DNA of 64,000 bases. It comes from Rosellinia necatrix (lineage: Eukaryota > Ascomycota > Sordariomycetes > Xylariales > Xylariaceae). The stretch is taken from assembly GCA_021209875.1 (NCBI GenBank), contig JAGYVD010000001.1, positions 1,798,001-1,862,000 of the forward strand, read 5' to 3'. Each line of letters begins with the position of its first letter. The first letter of the stretch is position 1. Both the position numbers and the translations under genes were made by a program. The notes below the pieces were generated by a model that was given only the letters and a program-made list of their open reading frames with translations, was not told the DNA's origin and searched no databases. Shown here one piece after another: positions 43,790 through 56,600 of the stretch.

Positions 43790-44990
43790 GGCTGGCGTCT
43801 ACTGGGCCCAAACCCGGCAGATTCGTGGTAGGAGACCAAGAACGTAATGTGTCTGGTTGGTTGTTGGAAGAGCCCACAAAGCGAATGGCCGATCACACCA
43901 CGCCCGGCCAGCGCTCATACTAGGCGCCGAAGATACCAAGTAGCCCCTACTGCTGCATTGCTTAATACGATGCGGCTTCCAGTCATTGCTTGGGCCCGGG
44001 TAATTGGCTCGGGTACCTACAGGTACACAGGTAGATACCTAGGTAGTAGTGAGCTTGATACTAGGTGCTACTAAGGATTAGAACTTAAAAGCAAAGCATA
44101 AACCCCTGTGGGACGGGTTTGGGCAGCCCAGCCTGCTCCAGTCTTCGGGGCGGTACGACGGCGCAACGGGAGCCCTTTCCTCAGAACCTCATCTTCGGGG
44201 GGCACTTTCCAGGGGAACTACCAAGTACACACGAATGTCCTTAACAAGCGCTGAAAGGATTTAAGGTGGATTGGGTTAGGTGGGCGAGTGGTGACTTGGG
44301 GGCTACTTGAGGTCGAACGGTAGACAAGCTCTGCCTCGGCTTCCCGGCCCCAACCCCCTCGCCCATGAGGACGTGGGCGGCCAACGCAAGTTGCAACACA
44401 GCCTCCGCGTTCAACTGGGAAGCCGGGAAGCCTATCACCACCCACCCAGTGCAAGAGAACAGATGGGAATGTGATAGGGTGGGAGTGTTGGCTCAGGACG
44501 ACCGACTACATACTTAGCTGTGTTTATATTATATACCCCAGGCACTCGAGGCTGGATAGGCATTGGGTTAGGTAGGTAGGTATGGCTACCTAGGGCAGTA
44601 GTAGCAAGGCGGGTGGGTATAAACACTACCTGAATAGACAGACACCGGGATAGATACCGGCAACAGACACCGGCAGCAACGGCAGCGAGCGGACAGCGGA
44701 GAGCTGGTAGTAAGGTATCGAACCTGATTCATAGATGTTCCGTATCCGAGTCAAGTCATGAGCCCCCTGAGTGCATTCGGCCGCGGATGTATCATACCGT
44801 ACTATATCATACCAGGGTCACTTCGCGGGGAGACGGGTTGATTAAGCAGCAATATGGTATTGTTTCAAACAACCCAAGAAGTTGATCGGAGAAGACAGCC
44901 AGCCGACCCGGTGTGGGCGAGAGAGGGGAAGAGAGATAAGAGATGAACGAGAGAGCGCGACCGTTACGTGACCGGTCTGCAGCTTTGTTT

Positions 44991-45119
44991 GCTGTTGCTC
45001 TGCACTGCTCTGCGCTGCACTGCTCTGCGCTGCACTGCTCTGCGCTGCACTGCTCTGCGCTGCACTGCTCTGCGCTGCACTGCTCTGCGCTGCACTACGC
45101 TACGCTGCACTACGCTGCA
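44991..45119. repeat. 15-bp tandem repeat (minisatellite)
   Basis: Six near-perfect copies of TGCACTGCTCTGCGC (45001-45090) with degenerate copies at the right end (TGCACTACGC). Because the unit is a multiple of three without stops, it creates long spurious open frames encoding a Cys/Ser/Ala/Leu/His pentapeptide repeat. Confidence 0.92.
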
Positions 45120-46056
45120 GAGGCAGCCCTTCGACATTGTTGTACCAGTATCAGGACGTTGCGAACGGGAAAAGGCGACGGGCTGACACCCATCTACCGG
45201 TATCGCACACCATGCATCGCCACCGACTAGAGAAAAGCATCATGTACGTGCTTATTGGTCTGCTTTGGCTGGACAGTATCTTGTCATACCCTTCCGAGGC
45301 CAATGCAACCACTTATCATCCAATATGTGGCTGGCCTGGACCGTGTTTTCTATGCGGGGAAGACGACCTGCAATAAGAGCTGTTTATAAACCCAGGTACA
45401 CAGGTAGGTTACCAACTTGAGGCACCTACCACTTGGTAGGTGCCATGGTAGGTGCCATGTAGGTATTGTTGATGCATATATTTAAATATCCGTACTTTAG
45501 GTTGTATTTGCATCGTCTACCTTACCCTACTACCTGCCCGCTTCAGGTAACTGCAGATATGAGCTTGAATCTGTATGTGTTGGACATCCTAGTTCCTTGT
45601 GAGGGGTCCCTTCCTCATACACTAATTCCGGCACCACAACTTTATCGGTTGGACCTCTAATTGGCCCACCAAGTCTGGCCTGTGGGACTCATCAACACCA
45701 CCATCAATGTACTATGGTATTTATATGCCAGGTGCCTTCCGCAGGGTAGGTATGTTGGCATGTACAGGCTCTAACCTTGGACATATCGTGTCTGGGTACC
45801 TCTTCTTAGCTTCGGGTACCTACCTAGGTAGTTCCTGGTAATCTCCCTCCTCCACCTCTACAGTAAGGACTTCTGGGGATTTAATAACTATAGGCAGGTA
45901 AGTGCTACTATGATGAGAATAAAAAGTCCCCAAAAAGCTAGGTTACCTGAGGCTTTATCGATAAGGCCTTGCTTGCTGGGGGGATGTGCCACCTAGGTGA
46001 TGTAGTGGCTTGCACCACTGTTCCGGTTCCTTAGGTATCTAGGTAGGTACCTCACC

Positions 46057-46088
<32 letters not shown>

Positions 46089-46089
46089 T
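46057..46089. repeat. (TAG)n microsatellite
   Basis: About ten to eleven TAG triplets. A shorter inverse copy (TAC)n lies at about 46575-46588. Confidence 0.92.
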
Positions 46090-46439
46090 TAACGTCTAAT
46101 CTGTACCTCACCTAGGTTTGATGCTTGGGGAGAGAGTGTGATTAGCAAATGTATAGTCTGTTCAGCAACTTAAGTACTACCTAAGGTACTTACCTACTTG
46201 AGTACTTGAGTAGGTAGTCTTAGTGCCACAGGGAACGGTCTGTTGGGAGCTCAACATGTCAAAGTCCAACTACCTATGTTTAATGACTGCCAAGTAAAGT
46301 ATCTGATATCAAGTGGAAATGTCATCAAATTCTGTTCAGTAAACTTTGTCTGTTGCTTTCTAGGGCTTAAATTTTACATCACACAATAAATTCTTTATGG
46401 GGCTTTGATAATCGTCAACGCTCTTACAACAAACCATAT

Positions 46440-47060
46440 ACTCATCCTGTGGGCTAGGTAGGTAGGTAGGTACCTAGGTAGGTACCTGCGGCCGATTGGC
46501 TGCAAGGGCTTGGCGGCCACAATCGCACCATTAAAATGTAACTAGCAGTGTCAGCCACCTAGATTAGACGTTAATACTACTACTACTAGGTAGGTACCTA
46601 AACTAGACTGTAAGTGATAGGTTGCCTAATCTTATCAAGATATTTGATGCCTTATCCAATTATATGACTTGACAAACATTACAGCACATTTCCTGCAGGC
46701 ATACATCCGTGTAAGTGGGTATTTCAAATACCTACCTACACTAGGTACTTAGGTGGTCTAAGGTATGGGAATACAGTACATAGGCGTATATTTATACTCT
46801 TGAGACAAGTAGTACATGACTAACTTATTAAAATATTAATCTTACCCTGGGATAATTTTATGGTATACAGCTTATATGCTTGTTCTTGTGCTATTAACTT
46901 CTTAGGAACTTAGGTAGGTAGGTAAGAAGAACTTGACAATTATAGGTACTACAATACTCTATATATATACCTACCTACCTACCTATATACCTAGGCATGT
47001 GTAGTTACTCAGTGCTTAGTGCCTACCTACCTGGTAGGTATCTACCTAGGTAGTTGTGTA
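46440..47060. repeat. Cluster of dispersed palindromic TACCTAGGTA-type motifs
   Basis: Within this segment the sequence repeatedly reads GGTAGGTACCTAGGTAGGTACC or its shorter parts (46450-46490, 46585-46605, 46725-46755, 46905-46925, 46965-47055). Copies differ in the number of GGTA/TACC units and in spacing, so this is a dispersed short motif and not a tandem array. Similar copies occur in most other intergenic regions of this window. Confidence 0.7.
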
Positions 47061-47853
47061 ATGCTCCCAACACTGCCTCCTCGAAACCGCCCATAGATAC
47101 TTACCTAAATACCCGCCTTGGGTAGAGGCTGGTTGGGAGTAAGTGATAGGCAGGCGATTACCTGAAGATAGGTAGGTAGATTCAGCATTCAAAATAGTAC
47201 CTAAGTACCAAGTCTCCAAGGTTGCCTATTATTAGTACTGTAAAGAGGTGTGATGCGTCCGTGCAGGGTATTTACCTAGGTACATACAGCAGCGCCATGT
47301 CCCCACCTGCCACTGCAAACCGCCAGCTAAAATAAACCTGCTTGGTTGCTTGGCTTGGTCTAGCTGGCATGATCAGATCGACCCACCCCAGCCAACCTTG
47401 TCGCCCACTCTTGAGTTCCAGACGAGCCAAATCCCAGAATTCCCACCCTTCTCTCTTTCTCAAACGCACACCCACACCCACACCAACAAGCCTAGAGCCC
47501 CCCTTGGAGCTCTGGTCTGGTTGATCGATCGTGATATTTGCACACCCGCTAACCACCATTCGCACCTTTCACACGTCTGCCCAACCACCGGGGTCGACAA
47601 GTTGACATCACGTCCATCGTCGACCATTTCGATCCCACAACCGACTTGACCTTGCTGTTGTGTCTATCTGCACATCGTGTCGTGTCTTGGGGTCTGGCGT
47701 TTATTCCTTTCCGCTTCTCTGCCTGGCGTCTCGAGCATTTGTTTATGTTTGTATAGCTTCTTTTTATTATTGCCTGTCGCCCGGTGTCTGCCCTCTTACA
47801 TCACCACCACCTGTCGCCGCTGCTGCCGCCTCTCTCCCCCAGTTCCTCGCGTC

Positions 47854-49626
47854 ATGTCGAGCCTCGGTCAGCCTGGCTCCAGCAACCATAGCCATCCCGG
47901 CCTCGCCTTCCCCCAGGTCAACACTCTCCGGCGCAACTTTCACACTTCCACGCCGCCTAAACCTTCTCCGACCCCGCCTTACCAGCCCCAGCAATATAGC
48001 TCTCAGCAGCCTCCCCAGACATACTCACATCATCTGTTCCCGAATACCACTCCGTCTCCCGTCCCGAATGTTGCGAGCGTCCCAAACCTATCCAATGGCC
48101 CATCCAGGCATACCCCGGTACAGACAGCCCAGCATGCCCAAGCTGCGGTGCAGGCTGTCCGGCAGCATCAGCAGCATCAGCGAGGGGCCCAACAACGGCA
48201 GATGCCGCCGCAACCAGGTCCTTCCACCTCCATGGCTTACCTTCAGCAGGCCATGAACCAACCACCTCAGCAAGTTCCACAACAACAAGTACAAATTCCG
48301 CAGCAAGTTGCACAGCCTGTTCAGCAGTTACCCCATGCCCAAGCTATACAACAGCAAGTGCAGCCGGTCCAACCGGTTCAAACCCAGCCAGTTCAACAGG
48401 TTCAGCAGAACGAGGGTAGCTTGATACCGCAAAACCAGCCTCATCATCAACCGCATTCCCAGCCACGACCGCAGCCTCCGCAACATACCCAGCATCAACA
48501 CCAACAGGTTCATTCCCAATCTCATCATCAAGTTCACCAACAACCTGTGACATTACAACCCCAGCCTACTCCGCAACCACAGGCTCAACCACTACCGCCT
48601 CCTCAACCCGAGGCTAATGTTACCTCGCAAGACCCCCACCAGGATGATGATATGGAGGTTGACAGTCCCGGGGATTCTGGAGAGGGGGATGACCGCCTAA
48701 CCCCGAAGCTTCTTGATGGCACGCCATTCGTTCCCCGGTCGCCTATGGGTGCAACAATGTCGGCCCCTCCGGAAGGAGGTAGCTTTGCAAGCCTTGAGGC
48801 TATCCATAGATACGTGCTCGAGTACTGCACCTCTGTCGGGTATGCTGTCGTTATCGGGCGGTCAAAGAAGACCGTGCCGGGCCTGAAGAAGGTTCTCTTC
48901 GTTTGTGATCGTGCCGGCAAACCGCCAAGCCGAGTCAGTCCCGAGCAAAGGAAACGCAAGACGTCTTCTCGAAAGTGTAACTGTCCCTTTGGTTTTTTTG
49001 CCATCGAACAAAGGACCCAGTGGACGATTCGGTACCGACCAGATCAGGCGCATCTGCAACACAACCACGGCCCCAGCGAGAGCCCCCTGCTGCATCCTGC
49101 TGCGAGGAAGTTGGATAGCAAAATGGTTGCCGCGGTGAAAAGTTTGAAAGAGTCAGGTAATGGCACCCCACGATTCGTTCAGCACGGTCAGGTGTTAACA
49201 CTACCAGGTATCGGGGTTACCCAAACACTGGAGATTCTGCAGCAACAGAATCCTCATGTGCCACTACTCCCAAGAGATATTTATAATGCGCGCGCTGCTA
49301 TTAATCGCAACCCTCAAAAGGTCGAGGCAGGCATTGCGGAAGAACGACCTGCAATATACAGCAAACCGCCACCAACGGCGGAGGACCGTATACGGTCAGA
49401 GCTGAGAAGGGAATTGGCTCGGGCCAAGGACGAACTAGAAAAGGTTCAAGAACAAAGCAAAAAAGAGATCGAAGAGCTCAAGGAGAAGCTCCGAGAGAAA
49501 GATAAGATGATTACAAGATTCGAGATGTTTATCGACATATGCAACGAACGCGTTATGGTACAGAGAGAGAGACTCAACGACACGAGCGGTCCGAGTAACA
49601 ACGATGGCGTTCCCGCAGGAAATTAA
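47854..49626 (+). CDS. Gln-rich protein with FAR1/WRKY-GCM1-like zinc DNA-binding domain and coiled coil
   Basis: A single exon of 590 residues starting at the only in-frame ATG (MSSLGQPGSSNHSHPG); the frame is open upstream but without an ATG. Residues about 45-250 are extremely rich in Gln/Pro/His. A globular domain at about 310-405 runs from SFASLEAIHRYVLEYCTSVGYAV through KVLFVCDRAG and SRKCNCPFGFFAIEQ to HLQHNHGPS. It has the spaced Cys...C-x-CPF...H-x-H pattern of the FAR1/AFT/WRKY-GCM1 superfamily, found in MULE-type transposases and derived regulators. A charged coiled coil (about 510-565) could mediate dimerisation. No transposase catalytic domain follows, so a host transcription factor, perhaps of transposon origin, is inferred. 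It lies about 1 kb upstream of the dynein gene on the same strand. Confidence 0.8.
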   Translation: MSSLGQPGSSNHSHPGLAFPQVNTLRRNFHTSTPPKPSPTPPYQPQQYSSQQPPQTYSHHLFPNTTPSPVPNVASVPNLSNGPSRHTPVQTAQHAQAAVQAVRQHQQHQRGAQQRQMPPQPGPSTSMAYLQQAMNQPPQQVPQQQVQIPQQVAQPVQQLPHAQAIQQQVQPVQPVQTQPVQQVQQNEGSLIPQNQPHHQPHSQPRPQPPQHTQHQHQQVHSQSHHQVHQQPVTLQPQPTPQPQAQPLPPPQPEANVTSQDPHQDDDMEVDSPGDSGEGDDRLTPKLLDGTPFVPRSPMGATMSAPPEGGSFASLEAIHRYVLEYCTSVGYAVVIGRSKKTVPGLKKVLFVCDRAGKPPSRVSPEQRKRKTSSRKCNCPFGFFAIEQRTQWTIRYRPDQAHLQHNHGPSESPLLHPAARKLDSKMVAAVKSLKESGNGTPRFVQHGQVLTLPGIGVTQTLEILQQQNPHVPLLPRDIYNARAAINRNPQKVEAGIAEERPAIYSKPPPTAEDRIRSELRRELARAKDELEKVQEQSKKEIEELKEKLREKDKMITRFEMFIDICNERVMVQRERLNDTSGPSNNDGVPAGN

Positions 49627-50686
49627 GCGTGGAGTGTCGACAAGGTAAATGCATTGACTAGAGATGGGTAGGAAAATTGAGTCAAGGTGGGACGGGCATC
49701 GGATCATCTGCAGTAGCATAGGCGTTCTAGGAGGTTGATTAAAGGGAACCCCATAATAGTGGCATCAGTGAGCGATTTGGCGTTGGGACTACATGGGCCA
49801 CGGGATGGCGTGGGTTTGATTCGAAAAAGTAAAGACATGCGACGGATTGTACACGACTTGATGATTCTGGCAAGATCATGGAGAAAAGGTCTGGGGATGG
49901 GGCGGGATAGAATCTAACCTATTCGACTATCAACAAAGAACATGATCCGGCGTGCGTGATATATGGCTATATTCTAGGCCATATTTCAGGCCGGCAAGTG
50001 GTAACTAGATATCTACCTAAGGTATCAGATGTGAGTTGACAAGGTCTGAAATTAAAATTATAAGCAGCTCATCTTGCGTAATCGCATTCTACACAACTAT
50101 ACATTTTCATGTGACAGCTCGGATTGACAACTAGAGAGGGTGGCAGATGCCTGCTCTGCTCAGCAGTGGTGTGTACCTGCCTCAGGTTACTTACCCTGGT
50201 GGTGGTAAAATCTGCGGGTCTCAGGTACAGCAGCCCGACCCCACTGGAGCCCCTGCTGAGAAAGAAGCATACCAATCACGGCACGACACGGACAGTGGAC
50301 CCATAAATATACCCCTGTCGGTCGCGACCGACGGCTCATCGCGTTAGAACACTATTACCATCTTTTGAGTTGAGCTCGGGTGGCCCGTAATGGTTATCGC
50401 GATTCCTACCACTTCCCCATCGTTTGCCTGCCCCTGAGCGACCGCCCTGATCAACGCTACGGCCCGGAAGGATAACCTCTCAGAACAAACCTACGCTCCT
50501 TTGCGCCTCGTTTTGTATTCCCCTACTGTCTACCTAATCGAAACCACGTACCCTACTTCGTACGTTTCCTCTTTCTCCATCGGCGTCGCGTAGGCTTTTG
50601 GTACCCGGTGCTCTGGCACGCCGAGATATGTCCCCTACTCTGTAAACGACTACAATAAACGTCGTCGGCGTATACTTGCCTCAAGG
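49627..50686. other. Intergenic: 3' flank of FAR1-like gene and dynein promoter
   Basis: About 1.06 kb between two plus-strand genes. The first 100 bp continue the 3' UTR. The part before 50687 has C/T-rich stretches (about 50480-50590), as in fungal promoters. No open frame is supported. Confidence 0.55.
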
Positions 50687-53600
50687 ATGGAGGCCGTGGT
50701 ATCGCCTGTCGGCTCTGAAGGCGCTGGAGCGAATGGCGCCTCCTCGCCTTCTTTCAACGTTGTCGATCCCAAAGTCATCGTGGATTATCTGGCGTCGGTT
50801 GTTAGTATTGCTCTGGGAGCTACCCGCGATGAACTCGAGAGGCCCGGGAGCCTGCTCTCGAGCGCAAACCACGCGGACACCATTCATCGGTGCAGTCGAT
50901 TTGCGACCGATGCCCAAGTGGCCCTATACATACAAAAGGATGTTGAGCAGTTGGACAGCATTCCTGACGGGTCAACCGATAATGGTGAGTGATTGCCCCG
51001 GCTGCCCAGCGCCGCTGGCGCAAGGATGTTTTATTCTGACCTGTTTTCTTTTCACCATATAGTGCCTGCCACATATACGTATACGATCGCCTCCGAAATC
51101 TCTTCGTGCCCAACTACTATTGCTTATCTTGCGCTGCTGAAACGTCCTCAAGCGATCGACCCTTTGCTTCCCCTGACCTCGCAGATCCAGATCCAGACAC
51201 TACCAGGCACCGCTTCGCTAGCTAGTCTTGTTGCAGAGCAAGGACCTTCAGCCTCTCCCTTTGAAGTTCTCCACTCGATTGTTCATAATGCGCTGGCGCC
51301 TTATTTCGATGCCAATACCAAGACTTCCCAAGCTGCTAATAGCGTTAGGAGCCGAGCAGACGTGGACGCAAAGACCGGTATCCCTGTTACCAAAAAGCGC
51401 ATGACTGAGCTTGAGCTTAGCCTGCTACACCTTCAGCAGAATGTAGAGATTCCGGAGTTGTCTCTTTCATTCCACCCAATCGTGCAAACGGCCTTGGACG
51501 ATGCTGCTTCCCGCAGTATACGGCCTTCTACCGACTTGATTTCGGCACCCCTCCTCGGGGATAGCACGTTTATGAATAACCTGCAATCCACCGTCAACAG
51601 CTGGATTAAGTCGATCCAGGCGATCACGAAGTTAACTCGGGACCCTGTGACGAGAACGGCAACACAGGAGATCAACTTCTGGTTATCGATGGAATCCGCG
51701 TTAGAAGGCATCGAAGCTCAACTAAGAAGCGAAGGTGTTATGCTGACCCTGGAAATTCTTAAGCACGCCAAACGTTTCCAGGCAACTGTCAGTTTCACGG
51801 CCGATACTGGATTGAAAGAAGCGATGGAAATGGTGCAGAAGTACAACCAGCTCATGCGAGATTTCCCACTTGATGAACTGCTGTCCGCAACTTCGTTGCC
51901 CAAGATCCAGGATGCCGTTGCACAGATATTTAACCACATGAACAAAAAGATGAGATTCAGCAATTATCCCATTGCCCGAACGTTGCATCTAGTTGAAGCT
52001 ATCTCCGCTGACTTGGAAGATGTTATGCATCGACTTCTTCCAGGATCAGAGCTGGTTGACCTGGAATACAAAGATTTCAAGGGTCTCATGGCCAGGGCCG
52101 ATGAAATCTTTAGGTCTTGGGACACTCAAATCAAAGAATTTACGAATATAGCTCGAGAAACGACCCGGCGAAGACAGGAGAAATTCATACCTATAAAAGT
52201 GACGCCTAAGCATAGTGAGTTACAGGCACGCCTGAAGTACATTGACAATTTTCGGGACAACCATGAGCAACTCCAGAGGACAATCATCAATGTTTTGGGC
52301 CCGAAGTCAGCAAGCAGTGGCCAAGGTGACGAAAGCACAGCGAATGGCGTGGCTCTTGTTGAAGAGATGGGTGACGTTGACGCCGTTGAAGAAGTCAAAC
52401 AGGCTTGGGAGGCATTGAAAAATGTCGACCTGCTTGACGTCTCTCCCGAAGGAACGCAAAAATGGGTTAAAGCGGAGAATACCTACAACGAACGGACTTC
52501 TAGAGTGGAAAACTCTATCATTGCTCGGCTGCGTGATCGATTAGCGACGGCGAAGAATGCGAATGAGATGTTTCGAGTCTTCTCTCAGTTCAATGCCCTC
52601 TTTGTCAGGCCTAAGATCCGAGGCGCTATTGCTGAATATCAGAATCAACTGATAGATAATGTGAAGCAAGCAATAGCAGCTCTTCATGAGCGATTCAAGC
52701 AACAGTATGGCCACTCGGAAGCACACGCTATGGCCCAGTTGCATGATCTACCTCCAGTTTCGGGTGCCATCATTTGGGCCCGTCAGATTGAACGGCAGCT
52801 TGATGGATATATGAAGAAAGTTGAGGATATCCTAGGATCGGACTGGGCTCTCCATAGCGAAGGTCAGAAGCTTCAGACAGAAAGCGAACTATTTAGGAAG
52901 AAACTGAATACCCAAGCGATCTATAAAGCGTGGGTTGAAGACGTACAACGGAAACAAATCTCGATCTCCGGCCGACTCTTTAATATCAACAAGATTAGGG
53001 CTGCCAATAATGCCTTGGACTTGTCAGTCAATTTCGACGCGCAGATCATTGCCTTGTTCAAGGAAACCCGAAATTTAGGCTGGCAGAATTTCAATGTCCC
53101 TCATGCCGTGAATAACGTCGCGAAGGAGGCTAAGCGAGTCTATCCCTATGCTGTCAGTTTGATGGAGAGCGTGAGAACATTTGCCCAGACAACGCGGCAA
53201 ATTTCAGACATGTTAGAGGTTTCCATTCTCCTGAGTGGCTATCAGAACGACGTCCACGTCCTCATTGCCAAGGGCATTCCTCTTAAATGGGAAACCTTTG
53301 TTAATACTTGGGAATCATACCAGAAACCAACACTACTGCCCAATGGTACGATTGAGCATGCGGTTGGGAGAGGAACGGAGAGCAAACATGTTCTATTCGT
53401 TCGAGAGTTCGCAGCAGCCGCCTCTTTACTGCAGTCGAAAACAGTTACTCTTGCAAACATCCACGTGAATATTCAGAAGGCTTTGGCAGAGCTAGCTACC
53501 TGTCCATATGAATCATCCGAGTTTGAATCACGTTTGCAAACTATCCAAGCGGCTGTGGACCAACTGAACCTGGAGCAGTACGTCAACTTGGGATTCTGGG

Positions 53601-56600
53601 TTGAGAGAATGAACGAACGGATCAAAAGGACGCTTCTTGCTCGCTTACAGCATTCGGTCTCTAGTTGGATTGAAGCATTTAACGATGACACGCCTGTTAA
53701 GCAAATCGAAGCCCAACGTCGAAAACAACTGGCGCCCTCCGGAGAACCGCTAAAATCTGATGATCCCACGATGATGCCGTTAATTCATGAAATAACGATG
53801 CGCAATCAAGTTATATACCTGGATCCTCCCCTGGAATATGCTAGAGCCAGTTGGTTCTTGCAATTACATGACTGGATTGGGATTGTTTGCAACCTACCTA
53901 AGATCAAGGCGTCGAGGTATCAAATGAGTTTGACCCTGAGCACTATTGTCCACGAGGAAGCGCGTTTTAATGAACTGCCAAGCGACTGCGCTGATATCCT
54001 TGGCAGAGTGTATGCGTCTATTGAGACTAAGCTACAAGGGATCGGCGAATATGTTGACAAATGGCTCCAATTTCAATCTCTTTGGGACTTGCAATCTGAA
54101 CAAGTTTACGATCTATTAGGTGATGAGCTCTCCAAATGGCTACAGCTATTGCAAGAGATTCGGAAGTCTCGTGCGACCTTCGATACATCAGAGGTTAGCC
54201 GCACCTTTGGCCATATTACGATCGATTATGGCCAAGTCCAAGATAAAGTCAACGCCAAGTACGACCAGTGGCAACACGAGATTATCCTCAAGTTTGCTGG
54301 GCGTCTTGGTACTCGCATGAGGGAGGTACACGCGGAGATCGAAAAAGCTAGACGTGATTTAGAGACGCAAAGCCTTGAGGCCACTTCGACTGCTCAAGCT
54401 GTGCAATTTATCACTATCGTCCAAAATTGTAAGAGAAGAGTCAAAGCGTGGGCACCAGAAGTCGAGACTTTTCGTCAAGGGCAATCGACATTGGTTCGAA
54501 ATAGATACAACCTGCCCAACGATTGGGTTGATGTACAACAAGTCGATTCACAATGGGATGCTCTCAACGAGATTCTCGGCAGGAAGGCAAAGATTGTCCA
54601 AGACCAAACGGACGCTCTGAAGGCCAAAATTGTGGCTGAAGATCAGGTAGTGATGGAGAAGATTGCCGAAATCAGCAGCCAATGGAACGAGGAAAAACCC
54701 GTTTCCGGGACGATTGCACCCGACATTGCGTCTACCACTCTTGCCTCCTTCGAATCCCGCATCACAAAACTGCAGGAGGAGTTTGAGATGGTCTCTAAAG
54801 CAAAGGAAGCTCTTGATCTTCCCCCAAGCCCTGAGTCATCTCTTGCTATGGTCTTGGAAGAAGTCCATGATTTCAAGTCTGTTTGGGCTGCACTCTCTAC
54901 CATCTGGAAGAGTCTAAATGAACTTCGAGAGACCCTTTGGAGTAGCGTCCAGCCCAGAAAAATACGAGGCTCCATTGATAGTCTTATCAAAATGACCAAG
55001 GATATGCCGAGTCGAATGCGCCAGTACGCCGCGTTTGAACACATTCAAAACATTCTTCGCCAGCACCTCAAGGTCAATAGTCTTCTGGGTGATTTGAAAT
55101 CAGAGGCAATCCGAGATCGCCATTGGACTAAGATTTGGAAAGATATCAAACCCGGACGCCGTTACTCACCGGTGTCGATGACCCTTGGAGACGTCTGGGA
55201 CTTGAATCTTATTGCCACCGAGGTTATTGTCCGAGACATCATCACACAGGCACAAGGCGAAATGGCATTAGAAGAATTTCTTAAGCAGGTCAAGGAGACT
55301 TGGAATAACTACCAGCTTGACCTGGTCGCTTACCAGAATAAATGTCGTCTTATTCGCGGCTGGGACGACTTATTCGCGAAATGTAGCGAGAACCTAAACT
55401 CGTTACAAGCGATGAAACACTCTCCTTATTACAAGGAATTCGAAGAAGAAGCTTCCTCCTGGGAAGATAAACTAAACCGTGTTCACGTATTGTTTGATGT
55501 CTGGATTGATGTTCAACGCCAGTGGGTTTATTTGGAAGGTGTCTTTACTGGTAATGCTGATATCAAGCACCTTCTACCTATTGAATCATCCAGGTTCCAA
55601 AATATCAATAGCGAATTCATGACCGTCATGAAGAAAGTCTACAAACAACCAATGGTTATGGACGTGTTAAGCATCACAGGCGTGCAGAAGTCCTTGGAAC
55701 GTTTGGCCGAACTCCTTAACAAGATCCAAAAAGCCCTTGGCGAGTATCTCCAAAAAGAGCGCGTTTCATTCCCTCGTTTCTATTTCGTTGGAGATGAGGA
55801 TCTTTTGGAAATGATTGGCAACAGCAACGACACATTGCGTATTGCCAAGCACTTCAAGAAGATGTTTGCGGGTTTGACGGGTCTGGTTATGGACGAAGAA
55901 TCTATTATTTCCGGTTTCACCTCCAAAGAAGGCGAAATTGTCCGTCTCAAGAAAGAGATCTCACTAGCCAAAGTACCCAAAATCAACGATTGGCTAGCCC
56001 TCCTTGAAAGTGGCATGAAGTATTCTCTTGCGGAGCTGCTGGCCGAGGCCATTGATGTATACACACCAATCTTCGAGTCCGATAACATTGACCACGCTGC
56101 GGTTAATGAGTTCATGGACGCCTACCCTAGCCAAATCGTGGTACTTGCTACACAAGCTGTCTGGACCACAGCAGTTGAGGCCACTTTAGCCGCTGGGGGG
56201 AACTCACTCCAGTCTTTGTTTGATCGGGAAGTCCAAATCCTCCGTTTGCTGGCCGAAACAGTCCTGGGTGACCTTGAGGTCATCCAGCGAAAGAAGTGCG
56301 AAGCCCTTATTACTGAGTGTGTTCACCAGCGTGATGTAATTGATAAGTTGATCAAACTCAACGCGACCACTCCAACACACTATCTATGGCTTCTACAAAT
56401 GCGATATGTATACGTGCCAGAGGGGGATTTCATGCAGCGCCTTCATATCAAGATGGCCAACGCGAGGCTCAATTATGGTTTTGAGTATCTAGGAGTCCCT
56501 GATCGGCTCGTACGAACCCCGCTTACCGATCGTTGCTTTGGTACCCTCACTCAGGCTCTCCAGCAGAGACTTGGTGGTTCACCATATGGCCCGGCTGGCA

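Larger units (their letters stand above)
43790..47853. other. Gene-free, motif-dense intergenic region and 5' flank of the FAR1-like gene
   Basis: About 4 kb with no supported gene. It carries a 15-bp tandem repeat (44991-45119), a (TAG)n microsatellite (46057-46089) and the densest run in the window of the palindromic TACCTAGGTA-type motif (about 44010-44060, 44565-44595, 45395-45455, 45815-45835, 46030-46055, 46170-46220, 46450-46490, 46585-46605, 46725-46755, 46905-46925, 46965-47055, 47100-47180, 47270-47285). The last about 500 bp are C-rich and probably include the 5' UTR of the downstream gene. Confidence 0.55.

Noticed and set aside
44943..45230. Plus-strand frames encoding a Cys-Ser-Ala-Leu-His pentapeptide repeat
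   Set aside because: Produced by a 15-bp minisatellite without stop codons. There is no flanking coding support.
47677..47853. Upstream extension of the FAR1-like gene with a hydrophobic, signal-like N-terminus
   Set aside because: No ATG exists in this frame before 47854. The segment is pyrimidine-rich 5' UTR, and a secreted DNA-binding protein is implausible.
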